From positions 266,773-330,772 of the forward strand of contig ML977019.1 of NCBI GenBank assembly GCA_010015675.1: a DNA stretch of 64,000 bases, written 5' to 3'. A model generated the notes under the pieces. The model worked only from the letters and a program-made list of their open reading frames with translations, made no database searches and was not told where the DNA came from. The stretch comes from Byssothecium circinans. Lineage: Eukaryota > Ascomycota > Dothideomycetes > Pleosporales > Massarinaceae. Position numbers and translations under genes: made by a program. Below, one piece after another: positions 42,360 through 52,853 of the stretch (its first letter is position 1; every line of letters starts with the position of its first letter).

Positions 42360-44068
42360 TTATCGCTTTATAATCTTGATCCTCACATCTTGACCTTCCT
42401 TCGCCTTCATAAACCCCTTCGCAGGAACCCGTCCTTGCGTCTCAGGAACTCCCCCTTCAACAACCTCAACGCCATATTTCCCCACCAACAGAGCCACAAA
42501 AGCAGCGGCCTCCTGTCTCGCCAACACTCGACCAGGGCAGTAACTGCTCCCTCCACTGAAAGGACGGAAGTTCTGACTGGCAGAGAGCTTTTTATTGCGC
42601 ACGAATCGCTGAGGACTGAAGACATGACTATCATCGACAGCGGACGAGGCAGTGGAAAAGCTATCTGTAAAGTGATTTGGTCGGAATGGTATGAAGACCA
42701 CAGATTTCGCAGGGAGGACTCTGTTACCGATCCGAGTAGAGGTAAGGGCCAGCCGAATAGATGAGCTGGCGCTGTAATAGCGCAGTGCTTCATTGAATAA
42801 GGCAGAAGTCCAGGGCGTAGAGTCGCGGAGAAATTGTGCGTCCAAGGTACCGTCGGCGGATAATGCAGAGGCGGTTTCCGAGCGTATGGTGGAGAGGAGG
42901 ATTGGATCGTTGAATAAGTGAGCGAGAGCCCAGTAGCAGGCTTTGTATGTGTTCGTGTTGATACTAACACGGTCAGCATTTATTTGCAAGCCCTACACTG
43001 TGCGCGTGTTCAAAAGCGACTTACACAAAGACCAACAAGTTCATGATCTTGACAAGATCATCCTCACCCGTTCCAACTGCCCTTTGCGTCTGTTCCACCA
43101 TATCCACGATATAACTCATGCCTTCCCTCTCCTCCCGCGGCAGTCTTATCCACGTCCTCAGCGCTTCCTCGACTCTCGCTTTATTCCTCCACATCTCCTT
43201 CGCGAACGGCCACTTGAACCACAACTTCCAGCTCTCGACGTCAAACGCACTATAAATGTCCACGAAGTCGGGCTCGATTTCGAACAACTTAGGTCCGAAG
43301 AAGGCTCGCATAGCGGCACCGATGAGCACTTCGCGTGTCAGTCTCGCAAGGGTGATTTCGCCGTTTGCTTTCTCATGTGCGCATTTCACCTGCTCTGCCA
43401 ACACTGCGTCAATGTAGTGCAAGAGCTTTGTCTCAGCATCTTTATACCCTTCCTGACCTACCAACTGCGTTCTCCAAAAGTCCATGCTCAATTCGCCCAA
43501 GCTTTTCAATCCTGGATTACTCAGTTTCAGCTCTCTCGCAACGACATCTTCCTCCTTGCTCAAAGGCTTCAGCCACACTCTCTCCATAGTTTGTTTGGAG
43601 ATACCAAACATGAGCTGGAGGTTCTGGACGATCTTGTCGAAGACCATAGTTGTGGTATTCTTGTATGCTTCGGCTGCGTCATCGGGGTGGAGGATGATGT
43701 AGATTGTGCGGTCGATTAGGGTTATGGAGAAGGGTTCGCGCGTATTTTTGAAGTACTTCCTGTTGGGTGGGATCTGTCAGTGCCCGATCTGGGGCGGGAT
43801 TGTGGGGTAGAGGGGTGATTTACTGTGCGCGCATTACTACATGGTGGCCACTCCATAAGTATGGGATTGTGTGTCCTAAGTATGGAATCCAGTAAGGGAG
43901 TTCGCGAGGTTCTTGGGGGTGAAGCCATGGTCGAATTGTGAACCTCCATATGCGAAATGCGAGGAGAAAACATGCAACCGCGAGGACTGGGTAGAGAATT
44001 GACGGCGGGATACGGTCTAGATAGCTTTCGAGAAAGTTATACCCTTCGTTGTGATTTGTGAAGATCAT
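42360..44068 (-). CDS. Cytochrome P450 monooxygenase (CYP7/CYP8-like)
   Basis: Three exons on the minus strand: 44068-43824, 43759-43025 and 42963-42360; 527 aa. The N-terminal anchor is ILYPVLAVACFLLAFRIW, then RELPYWIPYLGHTIPYLW. The I-helix region is VINTNTYKACYWALAHLF (from residue 327), which lacks the usual acid-Thr pair, as in the CYP7/CYP8 and related fungal clans. ExxR is NEALRYY (Glu about 385). The heme loop is FSGGSSYCPGRVLA, Cys near 469. An ER-bound heme enzyme; a rearranging or hydroxylating role is possible given the odd I-helix. Substrate unknown. It may belong with the adjacent SDR and the polyketide genes. ATG 44068 is the first in-frame ATG before the anchor. Confidence 0.9.
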
Positions 44069-45215
44069 GGTGAAATCCAAGATGATGCGATCCGACCTCT
44101 GCTACACTCTGCTACAGCTTCAACTTTTTTCCAAAACCAGCGCACAATGACGGTGGCGTGAGCACAGGACTCTGCCCCGCAACAGACAAAATGCGCGATT
44201 CAATCTCTCAGACGCGTTGCAGGGTTGCCTTACATGTGAAAGTTCTTGCTCGCATTCATAAAATTCCGCACGGAAGGATAAGCCAGAACCGATGCCGACC
44301 ACCCTGATCTACATTAGGCGCTATTGGAACGTTATTTCTGATATCCTGTCACTGTCATTTCAAAATGTTCTCAAGGATACCCAACGTCTGCTCCATCCAA
44401 TCTCGACCCTGGTGCTCCCATTCTTCGCGCCATTCTCGGCCCGATCCCCCATCGTCCCAACGTTCACCGGTATGGAGGCACCGGGTACAGCCGCCACCGT
44501 CGCTACCGACAGCAACGCCGCTCCACTAAGTGGGTGCAGCAAAAAGAGGTGGATTGCGGGCTGGAACAGGTCGGTGCAGCCACATGCACATGGTCGAAAA
44601 AAAGCATTATCGCCCAGAATGATAGTCCCCGAGCCGATATGAAATATCTTGAATTCTTGGTTGCATGATTAGTGGGGTGGGATTGATGATGACTCATGTT
44701 ACCCTTTCGTAGAATTAGGAAACATCACCGGGTAGTCTTGGGGGCCGATTTCATAACACATATTCCCTGTCGACAGCTTGGATTATCAGAGCGTTTTATC
44801 CGTAGACTCCAGCAAGTTTATTGGAAATGGGACGTTGAGACAATAATACGTCCTCGTATAGGATATGCGATGTGACTGCGAATAATAATAGATTGATCGT
44901 CTCCGAAATGGGGCGTTTGCCGTTGGATACGAGAAGCGGGATGACGACCGCAGGCTTAACTGGGGTCAAGCCCCTACTTATGTTCGAGGCCAAGAGGTTA
45001 CTAATATCTATTATCAGCAACGCTCCAGCATCGTATGACTTGCCGCATGAGGAAAGTGTTCGGAATATTCACCACGTTGAAATTCCTCAGTGGAATCGGT
45101 GTGCATGCACATCAGCCAGAACAAGGCTATGATACCTGATATGTCTGCGTCATCAAACATTCCACAGGTTCTCATTGGTAGTGAAGCCTTTGATTGCTTT
45201 TGTTCGGCAATCGAA
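44069..45215. other. Gene-free stretch
   Basis: A 116-codon plus-strand ORF (44292-44642) and its antisense have no motif. No repeat recognised. Confidence 0.4.
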
Positions 45216-46094
45216 TCAAAGTTTCGCCTTCATCCACATGGCCTCGACCGCCCCCGAGTACTCCTCCTTGTGCTTGGAAATGTGGTTGCAATGCGACGTA
45301 TCATCCCACAGGAACACTTTCACATCCCATCCTCTCTGCTTCGCAAGCTCGGCATGACTGATTGTATCTTCCCACCGTGTATTCTCGTCCGCTTTGGACG
45401 CAAAGTAACAGATCCTCCTACTGCCTTCCTCGCCCGGATCCCCGACTCTCATCATCTCTTCGTTGAGTATGGTGGACCGCCACAGGTCCTCTGGTCGCTC
45501 GAAGCGACCCATTGCGATGGAAGCTTCGAGTATGAATATAGCCAGATTGACCAGTGGTGGACCGAGGATTTTAGTGACGAGGTTGGATGGGAGCGACCTT
45601 ATGAAACCGGGATAGTTTTGTTGATATCCTCCTTTTGCGAGGGCGCTATCGATTATGAGACCGATGAGAGGGAGAGGATGGCCGAGTTCTTGTCGGAGAA
45701 CGTGGACGAGGTTCGTTGTTGTATTGGCACCGCCGTTCGAGAAGACGTGGAGAAGGATCTGTGGCTTTCGCTTTCCATGCGCGCCTTGTTTGGTGTATTC
45801 ACACTCGTTGAGAACCTGGCGCACTACGTTGACTGCTGGCTTGATGGCTTTTCTCTGTCGCGCGTACGAATAGAGCATACCGTCTATACTACCTTTGACA
45901 AGTAGTATTCGAACATGTGGTGCGATTTTGCTATACAGTGTGGTGTATTTGGCGATATGTTTGTTCGCTGCTCCCATCCATGTTGCGAGTATTATTAGCT
46001 GGCCTTCGAAAGCGTTCGATGGAGTGTGCAGATAGGTTGAAGCGCCAAGGTGGTTGAATTTGGGTGATGCAGAGCCGCTTTGCGTTTCCAACAT
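45216..46094 (-). CDS. DUF829/PaxU-like alpha/beta-hydrolase
   Basis: A single exon; 292 aa from ATG 46094. The frame is open to an earlier ATG at 46193, but that would add a His/Tyr-rich stretch encoded by a tandem repeat, unlike the family, so 46094 is preferred. It begins MLETQSGSASPKFNHLG, then has LIILATWMGAANKHIAKYTT, IRILLVKG-type strand (VRILLVKGSID), the nucleophile-elbow-like HVFSNGGANTTTNL, LIIDSALAKGGYQQNYPGF and a late DTSHCNHISKHKEEY with the candidate His. This order is that of DUF829 (TMEM53) proteins including PaxU of indole-diterpene clusters. Enzyme activity has not been established for the family. Its position near PKS genes is suggestive only. Confidence 0.8.
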   Translation of the reverse strand: MLETQSGSASPKFNHLGASTYLHTPSNAFEGQLIILATWMGAANKHIAKYTTLYSKIAPHVRILLVKGSIDGMLYSYARQRKAIKPAVNVVRQVLNECEYTKQGAHGKRKPQILLHVFSNGGANTTTNLVHVLRQELGHPLPLIGLIIDSALAKGGYQQNYPGFIRSLPSNLVTKILGPPLVNLAIFILEASIAMGRFERPEDLWRSTILNEEMMRVGDPGEEGSRRICYFASKADENTRWEDTISHAELAKQRGWDVKVFLWDDTSHCNHISKHKEEYSGAVEAMWMKAKL

Positions 46095-46142
46095 GATGGA
46101 AGTTCCCAAACGTAGGGATCGCCTGTGAAATGGTTGATGATA

Positions 46143-46178
46143 GTATGATGCCTGATGATGGTATGATGCCTGATGATG
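46143..46178 (+). repeat. 18-bp tandem repeat
   Basis: GTATGATGCCTGATGATG occurs twice in a row. It lies in the leader of the PaxU-like gene and, if translated from the upstream ATG, gives a His-rich extension. Confidence 0.85.
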
Positions 46179-46339
46179 GTGGTGTCGATGCACATGCTGT
46201 GTGATGCACAGATGAATCGCCGAGTTGGTCCCGCCCGTCGCCGATCAATCCTCCCGGTTGATTAATTGGTTGACTTATATTGGCAGCGCGGGGCAATTTT
46301 GGGTGAATAGACCGCGGTCGCTTAGGGTAGGCTGTACCA

Positions 46340-46475
46340 AAATAGCGGGAAATAAGCTACTTTGTAAAACCTACCCAAGGGAGACTCAGTACCTAATACT
46401 TTACCTGATCCTTGAGCTTTAATAGCGACGTGAGTTTTGATAGCTCGGTCCCCAAGTCTGTCTTCCTGCGAAAGC
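46340..46475. mobile_element. MITE-like repeat family 1, copy E (inverted)
   Basis: The left end is TAGCGGGAAATAAGCTAC. The reverse complement contains GAGCTATCAAAACTCACG, GCTATTAAAGCTCAAGGATC, GTATTAGGTACTGAGTC and CCTTGGGTAGGTTTTAC, in family order. Confidence 0.6.
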
Positions 46476-46691
46476 GTGGTCTCCTCCCTGACGTGTGCTT
46501 GTCATCCATGCAACCTTAGGTTTCAGGGCTGTGTCGATAGGTACCTCGTGCCAACATCCCAGGGGAGGGGAATGTGTGCGCATGTGATGATACGAGATGT
46601 TTGTTGAATTTAAAAAAAGACAATGGGAATCAAAAAGTCGTCGTGGAATTCATGTCTACATGTCCAGGCCGTTATATAATTTAATTTGAGC

Positions 46692-47949
46692 TCATACAGG
46701 CTCATGTCTTTTCAAAGGCTGTTCTGTGTCTGCTTCGGTTCGAGAAACGCTCGCCAGGCTCGAAAGCTCCGTCTTTTGCACCAACTCTTCGAATTCTCGA
46801 TCGGTAGCCTGCCGAACTCTGACACTGTGCTTGTGCTTGTTGCCACCAATTGTTGTGATCTGGTTGTCTCCTGTCGCCTCGCTCCTCGCTAGTGTGGATA
46901 CATGGAGCAGCGATCGTACACTCGATGCCACGCGGATAGCCCACCCTTTTGTTTTGAGATGGTTCGCGAAAACAGGCGCAGCCGGAAGACAAGCGACAAG
47001 GAAGCCGGAGGTCAACTGGCATGTCGCCCAGAAGGCAATCTTCGCGAGGTAGTATGTGTTGTCCGTTCGCGTATGGAGCAATTTGATGTGGTAGTACACT
47101 CGGATAGTTGATGACAGGCAGGCGAAGATACCGATGATGAAGAGCAACGAGAGCCCAATCCTCTTCGACCGCGTCAACTGAAGCTTGAATATGACCCGCT
47201 GAGGGAGGAGCAGAATGAGGAGGTCAGAAACGAGTGTAATCGAGTTGCCGGTGGCGAGAAGGACGACCCAGTCTAGGCATTTTCCTCCCTCAACTGTTGA
47301 ATCCCAGAACTTTTTGCGCGGGATGCACATCAATATGACAGCGAAGGTGTATCCGGTATAAAAGAGGACGTTCAAACCGATAAGTAGGTGAGCGCCCCAC
47401 CAGGTAAAGTTTCGCATTCCGGTAGGTACGAAAATTCGTGCGTATTGGAGTAAGATATTCGTTTTCACGAAGATCATGATGATGCCATATGCAGGAAATG
47501 TAAGGCTGTAGACCTGAATTTTATTTTAGCTAGTGCACTTCAACCAAGGTCGAGTGCACTTACAAACATGTTCCTCATATATCGTTCATTGAGCATTTCC
47601 CATTGATGCACTCCGACAGGAAGGTAGCAAGCCATTGTCCCGAAAGGAAAGAAAGCGAAAGCATAGACCAGCTGTGTACATGTCAGTCTTATTCGATAGT
47701 ACAGGAATACAGCGATAGTCTCACCCAGCCCGCAGCCAGCATCCAGTCTTCAAGGCGCATCTGCTTGATGAGACGTATTTGTGTGAATATCTTCATCGCG
47801 AACACCGAGTTGGAGATTATGAAAACCACCAGGTACATCGGGAAGGCGTAACTGAAGTTATTCCCAGGGTTCTCGAAATCCGGCTTCACACCTGGTGGAG
47901 CAGGCATGGCAGGCTGCTTGAGCCAGAGCGAACGATCTTCTGGCGACAT
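46692..47949 (-). CDS. SAT4/rhodopsin-like integral membrane protein
   Basis: Exons on the minus strand: 47949-47725, 47671-47564 and 47513-46692; 384 aa from ATG 47949. The frame is open upstream to about 48141, but family proteins start close to the first membrane helix. Seven helices are visible: FPMYLVVFIISNSVFAMKIF, LVYAFAFFPFGTMACYL, MIFVKTNILLQYARIF, LLIGLNVLFYTGYTFAVI, NSITLVSDLLILLLP, RIGLSLLFIIGIFACLSS and the last near TSGFLVACLP. WD...CLD, ILLLPQRVIFKLQL and IRVYYHIKLL...TYYLAKIAFWATCQL match the fungal rhodopsin-like domain (SAT4/PTH11-related). The C-terminal tail is cytosolic and charged. Function unknown; some relatives act as putative receptors. Confidence 0.85.
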
Positions 47950-48636
47950 AGTTGCTTCGCGACCCAAAAGGTGTATGTGACACTTTGGAGAATGTTCAAA
48001 GGAAGCCCAGTGACGACCGAAGAACCAGCCCTGTGGAGGGCATAGGTTAGCCTTAAGGCCCTCACCCACGTGCTTCATCGCCAACACCTCAATTTTAGCC
48101 TGGAACATCTCAGATGGTTTGGCTCTCGGACTCCGAATCATGCTCTAGCAGGGGTCGTGCAGCGGTAGGCTGTCTTGGCAAACGATGCAACGGCTGGGGA
48201 CGCAATAGCCTAGTAGACAGGGGTGACTAATGATTCGAAGGAACGGGGAACGTAGATCCGAAACTCTTTGGTGCGGAGCATGTGAAAGGCTTCAAATGTT
48301 CTGTAGTATAGGAGCTGCTGCGATTTGTTGTTTGAGATTTGAGATGCTGAAAATTTTCTAGCCTGAAGGTGCTGGGAGCTCCCTCAAAATGCTTTCTCTA
48401 GCGATAGAAATAGGAAATAAGCTATTAAACCTCGTTACCATTAGAGACATAAAACTAGGGGGGGTATTAGATACTGGATCTCCCTTCGATGAATTTCGCG
48501 AAGTATGGTTGTCAGCTTATCTTCTAAAAATATGTTACTGCGAGAGGCGGCAATTCCAGTCTCGGTGGAATGATCCCCGGCTTCTCATGCCAGAAGCGGG
48601 GAAGTTCAGCCCCCAATTCCCGCAGTAATGTCTCCA
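47950..48636. other. Intergenic region with MITE copy F
   Basis: The left part is the upstream region of the SAT4-like gene. The right part holds MITE copy F and the 3' flank of the DUF4188 gene. Confidence 0.45.
48395..48550. mobile_element. MITE-like repeat family 1, copy F
   Basis: It carries GAAATAGGAAATAAGCTATT, ATAAAACTAGGGGGGGTATT, AGATACTGGATCTCCCTTCG, ATGAATTTCGCGAAGTATGG, TTGTCAGCTTATCT and TGTTACTGCGAGAGG, aligned with copies A to E but diverged. Confidence 0.6.
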
Positions 48637-49536
48637 TCAGGTTTTCCTCCCCATTCGACTAAACATAGTACTTTTCGGTCCATCTTTTATCAGTGGGTCA
48701 ATGAGTTCGAGACCGTTGCCTTTGTCGATTGGAAATCTTGTTGCGCTTATTCCAAATGGTGGAAAATTGTAGTGTATCGATTCGAATGAGCCTTTCCTTG
48801 CAAAGTACGTTTCGTGCATGATTCCAACGTATTTGTAGGCGTCATCTTTGACGTAGGCTCTATGCCCGAACTCGTGGACTTCGGTTTTCGAAAATTCGAT
48901 CAAGCCTTCTAGGTTCTTCCAGTAAGATAACCAGATTTGCGTGTTCCCTTCGTGATCAAACAAGTTGCCCAAGGTTGATGTGCGTCCAAGGTCTGTCTTA
49001 ACGTCAGAATGCGATCCTTCTCTAAGCTTCTTGGTCACGGTGGTTGCTTACATCCCCACTTATCGCGATTCTTTTCTGCCTCTTCCCACATCGCCATAAA
49101 CATTCTGCCTACTTCCAAAGCGTTGGCTGCGAGTCGTCCTTGTGGGCTATACACAATTAGTTAGAGTAGTCATCAGCCTCTCGGCTAGAATCGAGTGTCC
49201 CTACTGATTGATTCTTGAGCATAACATGAAAACAACGATTCCATCATCATCGCCATTTGCGCTAGAAGACTCCGGGATCTTTGTTCGCCATCGTCCTCTC
49301 CTAACATCGGTAAAAGATGTAGTATACACATCCCTCGCTCTTACCGCAGCTGACAAAAGACGATAGAGCAGAAGTAGTATGGGAGCCATAACACTCACTC
49401 TGAAGGGTAAGCAGAGGAGCGTGAGCAGCTGAAGAATAGCGCCCAAGGTTATCCATGTTGACACGCGGTAGGTTGTGGGAAGGAAGATGTTATGGATCAG
49501 CCGTAGTTTTTGTTCGTACTTCTCAGATAAAGACAT
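48637..49536 (-). CDS. DUF4188-family protein (monooxygenase-like)
   Basis: Exons on the minus strand: 49536-49205, 49146-49052 and 48992-48637; 260 aa. Joining them restores family sequence at both splice points (RINHPQGRL and DKWGYLGRTSTLGN). One or two N-terminal membrane segments (WITLGAILQLLTLLCLPF, VMAPILLLLYRLL) precede a ferredoxin-like ABM-type fold: GIVVFMLCSRINHPQGRLAA, MWEEAEKNRDKWG, TQIWLSYWKNLEGLIEFSKT and YVGIMHETYFARKGSFESI. DUF4188 proteins occur in many fungal biosynthetic clusters and are often called monooxygenases. The catalytic role is unproved. Its place between membrane protein and FSH1 hydrolase fits a tailoring role. Confidence 0.88.
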
Positions 49537-49755
49537 GTTTGCAGACTGAGCGGTAGGTAGTGGAGGAAATTCATGACTGAACGCTCACCTGTGGACTTTC
49601 TGTCTGTTCACTGATCGGCCGGCGTGCCGCCCGGATACGATAGGCTAAGCCTCTTTGGGAATAATGTGTCTTGGCATTTCAAGCGTTTCCAGATGCCGCT
49701 CGCTCTTAACCATTCCAACATCTGTCTCTCGACTTACCACACAGTCTCGGCGGCA

Positions 49756-50531
49756 ATGAGATTCCTTTGCTTACATGGTATTGGGACGAGCAGTCAGGTG
49801 AGATGGCCTGATTTACCACTTCGTGACCGTCAAGTCCTGACATAATACACAGCTGCTCAAGATGCAGACAGCAGCTTTGCGATACGAATTTGGAGACCAG
49901 CATACATATGAGTTCGTCCAAGGGTCTTTGCCCTGGCATATGGCTCCAGGTATGCGCATCGCTCCGAAGGCTCATGTTGCGACGAGGATTCACACTCGCA
50001 GAACTCTCCGCTATCTCGAAGGAAGACGACCCACATTTCGCGTACTTTGATCCAGAGAATGCGCCAAGCTATCTCACAGCATACAATCAGTTAGACTCCT
50101 TCATTGCCGCCGAAGGGCCATTTGATGGAGTTTTTGGATTCTCACAAGGAGCTGGGCTTGCCATCATCTACATGGCGCGCAAGAGAATCGAGAACCGTGA
50201 CGCTCCAGCACCCTTTAAATGCGCGCTGCTATTTTCTCCTACAGCTGTTGGCGATCCGTTTAGATGGTTTGAGACTGGAGAGATGCGCGAGCTTGAAGCG
50301 CTGCCCGAAGGAGCCACTATCTCGATCCCAACAGCGATGATATGGGGCAGCAAAGACGAATCGGCCCCGAGATTCGAAAAACTGTTCACAATTTTCGACG
50401 ACAACGTTTCATGGTGTTATATCTTTGAGGGAGGCCACGAACTGCCCAATCCCAACATCATTGGGTCTATAGGCGGTGCAGTTAAGGTGGTGAGGAGGGC
50501 CGTCACACAAGCGTCACGAGAGCGCAGTTAA
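49756..50531 (+). CDS. FSH1-family serine hydrolase
   Basis: Exons 49756-49797, 49853-49949 and 50002-50531; 222 aa. It opens MRFLCLHGIGTSSQLL, typical of FSH1 (family of serine hydrolases). GVFGFSQGAGLAIIYM holds the GxSxG nucleophile elbow; IWGSKDESAP holds the Asp; FEGGHELP holds the His. The alpha/beta-hydrolase triad is thus complete. FSH1-fold proteins include LovG, the stand-alone hydrolase that releases the product of the lovastatin nonaketide synthase. Because the PKS 3.5 kb away lacks any release domain, this protein is a good candidate for product off-loading or for another ester or lactone step (inference). Its gene is tail-to-tail with the MFS exporter. Confidence 0.9.
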
Positions 50532-50565
50532 CGATAGTAACAAACGAGATATACGCGGTTCAGAT

Positions 50566-50828
50566 CTATATTCTGGACAGCGCACGGAATTAGAGCTATG
50601 AATGCTCTCCCATCCATCTTCCTCCTTCACCGATTTATCGAATACCATATATTTTGTATGCTCCCAAAGATCTGCAGCCAGCACGAGGAATATGGGAAGA
50701 ACGTACAGGTACAGTGTTATGTCAACCACCTAGCAACGTTTTCCATTATGTGAATCTATATTCTAGTCAACGCATCGGATTGGAGCGATGAACGCTTTCA
50801 TGACCATCCTCTTTCACCGATTTATCCG
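50566..50828. repeat. Partial duplication of the MFS exporter 3' end
   Basis: About 75 bp at 50566-50640 match 50752-50828, which include the MFS stop codon. On the minus strand the downstream copy still reads DKSVKEEDGWESIHSSN, beside DKSVKEDGHESVHRSN at the true C-terminus. The downstream copy is a decaying partial duplicate, now in the gap next to the FSH1 gene. Confidence 0.75.
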
Positions 50829-52695
50829 TCGATGTCACGGTCTGCTCTAACAGGTCCGACGTTGGGCGCTTCTCTGCAGTGTCCCCTCCTATCCTCCTTC
50901 TCCCTGGCCATGTCAATGCGGCTACCGGCAAGCACGCAGCTGCAAGACCGACTGCAAGATATATTTGTCGGTTGTAGGCTTGGCCAAAGATGACGCGCAC
51001 ATCGGCAAGTTCTTTGCCGGAAAGCAAGCGCATGGTCTCTGTTCTCTCTAGCAGCATGTTGGCCAAGTTAGGCGGCAAGAGGCCTCGAACATGTGGCTCC
51101 AAGTAGCGCGTGGTCACGCAGGCACCGATGGAAACGGCTATCAATCCACCCAACGTTCGGAACTGAGATTGAGCTGCCGTGGCAACAGCTAAGAAGTAAC
51201 GTCAATGTAGCTCCAAGGATACCTTATGGTTGATATACTCACCGAAATCTCGCTCTTCGAAAGCGTTTGGGAGAAGGATCATGACTGCGGATACGATGAA
51301 TCCGACGCCTGTACCGACCAGAATTTGAAATCCATACTGCGACGCAGCTACACGGTAACCAGTCGGAGCTCTAGATAAACCAACAGTCCCTACGACCTCC
51401 AGAATCGCCCCGACTGCCATGACGAGTGACGGAGGCACTCTCAACTTGCTCATCGTAGGGACAGCGATCGCGGACCCTGTCGGTACGAAGGCTCCGAAAG
51501 CGAGAAGTCTAGCAGCGGCCGAGAAGGCTGACATCCCATTCACCGTCATGAACCTTTGCGGAATTTGCACCACGGCGCTTGAAAGCACTCCACCATTCAG
51601 TAGTGTAAGCCTGCGTGGTCGTGAGCACTGTATTTCTTACTGGGCAGAGTTGACTTACACTACAATTGCGGCCCTCACTCGGTTTTGGCAAAACCGCCAG
51701 GGAAACACCGGCTCAGGATACACGCGCCGAGTAACAAACCATTGAGAGATAAGGAATGCGACAAAGAAGGGACCAGAGCAAACTAGAAGCGGCAAAACGA
51801 ACGATGAGTCGAAGTTGTAGCCAAGCGCTGCCTGTTGAAGGCCCGTTGTCAAAAGCAAACATGTTCCGAGCAGCAGAGTGCAACCGAGGAAATCGATTCT
51901 CTTCAGGGACCGGATGGATAGATTGCCATGTTTGTTTGCTGGCTCCTTCGCCAACCGACGAGGGAATATGAACGCAAAAGCTATGAGCGTTGCCACGCCC
52001 ACAGGCACGCTGGAACGAGATTAGTGGCAGTCGCTCTCGAATGGTTGGACATACCTACTTTACCAGAAAGACCCAGCGCCAGTCACCATTCAGGGTTATC
52101 CCGCCACCAATGAGCGGACCGCATACCAACGAAGAGGTCAGAACAACTGTTACCAGCCCAATATACATTGGATATTTCTCTGGCGGCACCAGCTCGATAA
52201 ATATCAGCTGGCCGAGTGCCATGATACCACAACCGCCAATGCCTTGGAGCCAGCGAAACATTATCAGTTGTATCACACTCTGACTTCCGCCGCATCCCCC
52301 AGAGAATGCAGTGAATATAAAAATGGAGCACAGGATTGAGTGCTTTCGCCCGAAAATGTCGCTGGCCTTGGCCCAAATGATCTGGAAGGCGCCAGATGTC
52401 AACCAGTACGCAGTCAGGATCCATGAGCTCTTGAGATAGCCACCAAGGTCATTCGTGATGGTAATCACAGAGGTACTCGTGATTGTGGACTCCATCTGCG
52501 CGAGCCACATGCTCACAAAGAGCCTGCATTCGTCAGCTCATAGTGTGCAAGAAGTTGCTGTATACATTCGTACCCTACGGTGATGGCGTGCAGCCTCCAT
52601 CCGGAGACGTACTCTTCAGGCGATGCAGCTGCCGTTCGTGGTCGAGTCTCATCTTCGTTTGACTGCTGCGCAATGGCCTCCGTGTCGTTCTCCAT
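50767..52695 (-). CDS. MFS drug/metabolite exporter (14-TM type)
   Basis: Five exons on the minus strand: 52695-52574, 52523-52059, 52009-51659, 51610-51243 and 51188-50767; 575 aa. Motifs are WILTAYWLTSGAFQIIWAKA, SDIFGRKHSILCSIFIF (motif A), FRWLQGIGGCGIMALGQL (motif B/C-like) and [25 protein letters not shown], the classic DHA2-type block (motif C followed by WRWxFxxNxP). Fourteen helices fit the length. Fungal members export toxins, pigments or drugs by proton antiport at the plasma membrane, and are regular parts of polyketide clusters; export of the PKS product is likely (inference). A copy of the introner-like repeat lies 38-158 bp upstream of the ATG. Confidence 0.92.
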
Positions 52696-52732
52696 ATACG
52701 TAAACTCACAGGCACAAAGTGCGCCAAAGACC

Positions 52733-52853
52733 TTACCTAGCTCTAAGACTTTACGTCTTTCTCTCTTAGAGCTAACACGAAGCACACTGGCACGCCTCTG
52801 GATGAGCTTTGCTAAATTTGTACTGAGGACTCCTTACTTTGGTGTTGACAGCA
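52733..52853 (+). mobile_element. Introner-like element, copy 3 (upstream of MFS exporter)
   Basis: It reads CTTACCTAGCTCTAAGACTT, with a perfect 8-bp stem CTCTAAGA/TCTTAGAG, then GCTAACACGAAGCACACTGG, CTCTGGATGAGCTTTGCTAA and ends CCTTACTTTGGTG. The splice-like signals point along the plus strand, opposite to the MFS gene, and the acceptor is TTTGG rather than TTAG, so here it is not an intron. It sits in the MFS promoter or 5' UTR. Confidence 0.65.

Noticed and set aside
46095..46193. N-terminal extension of the PaxU-like protein
   Set aside because: It is encoded by a tandem repeat and gives a His-rich start not seen in the family; ATG 46094 is a better start.
47950..48141. N-terminal extension of the SAT4-like protein
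   Set aside because: The frame is open, but family members start near the first helix; ATG 47949 fits better.
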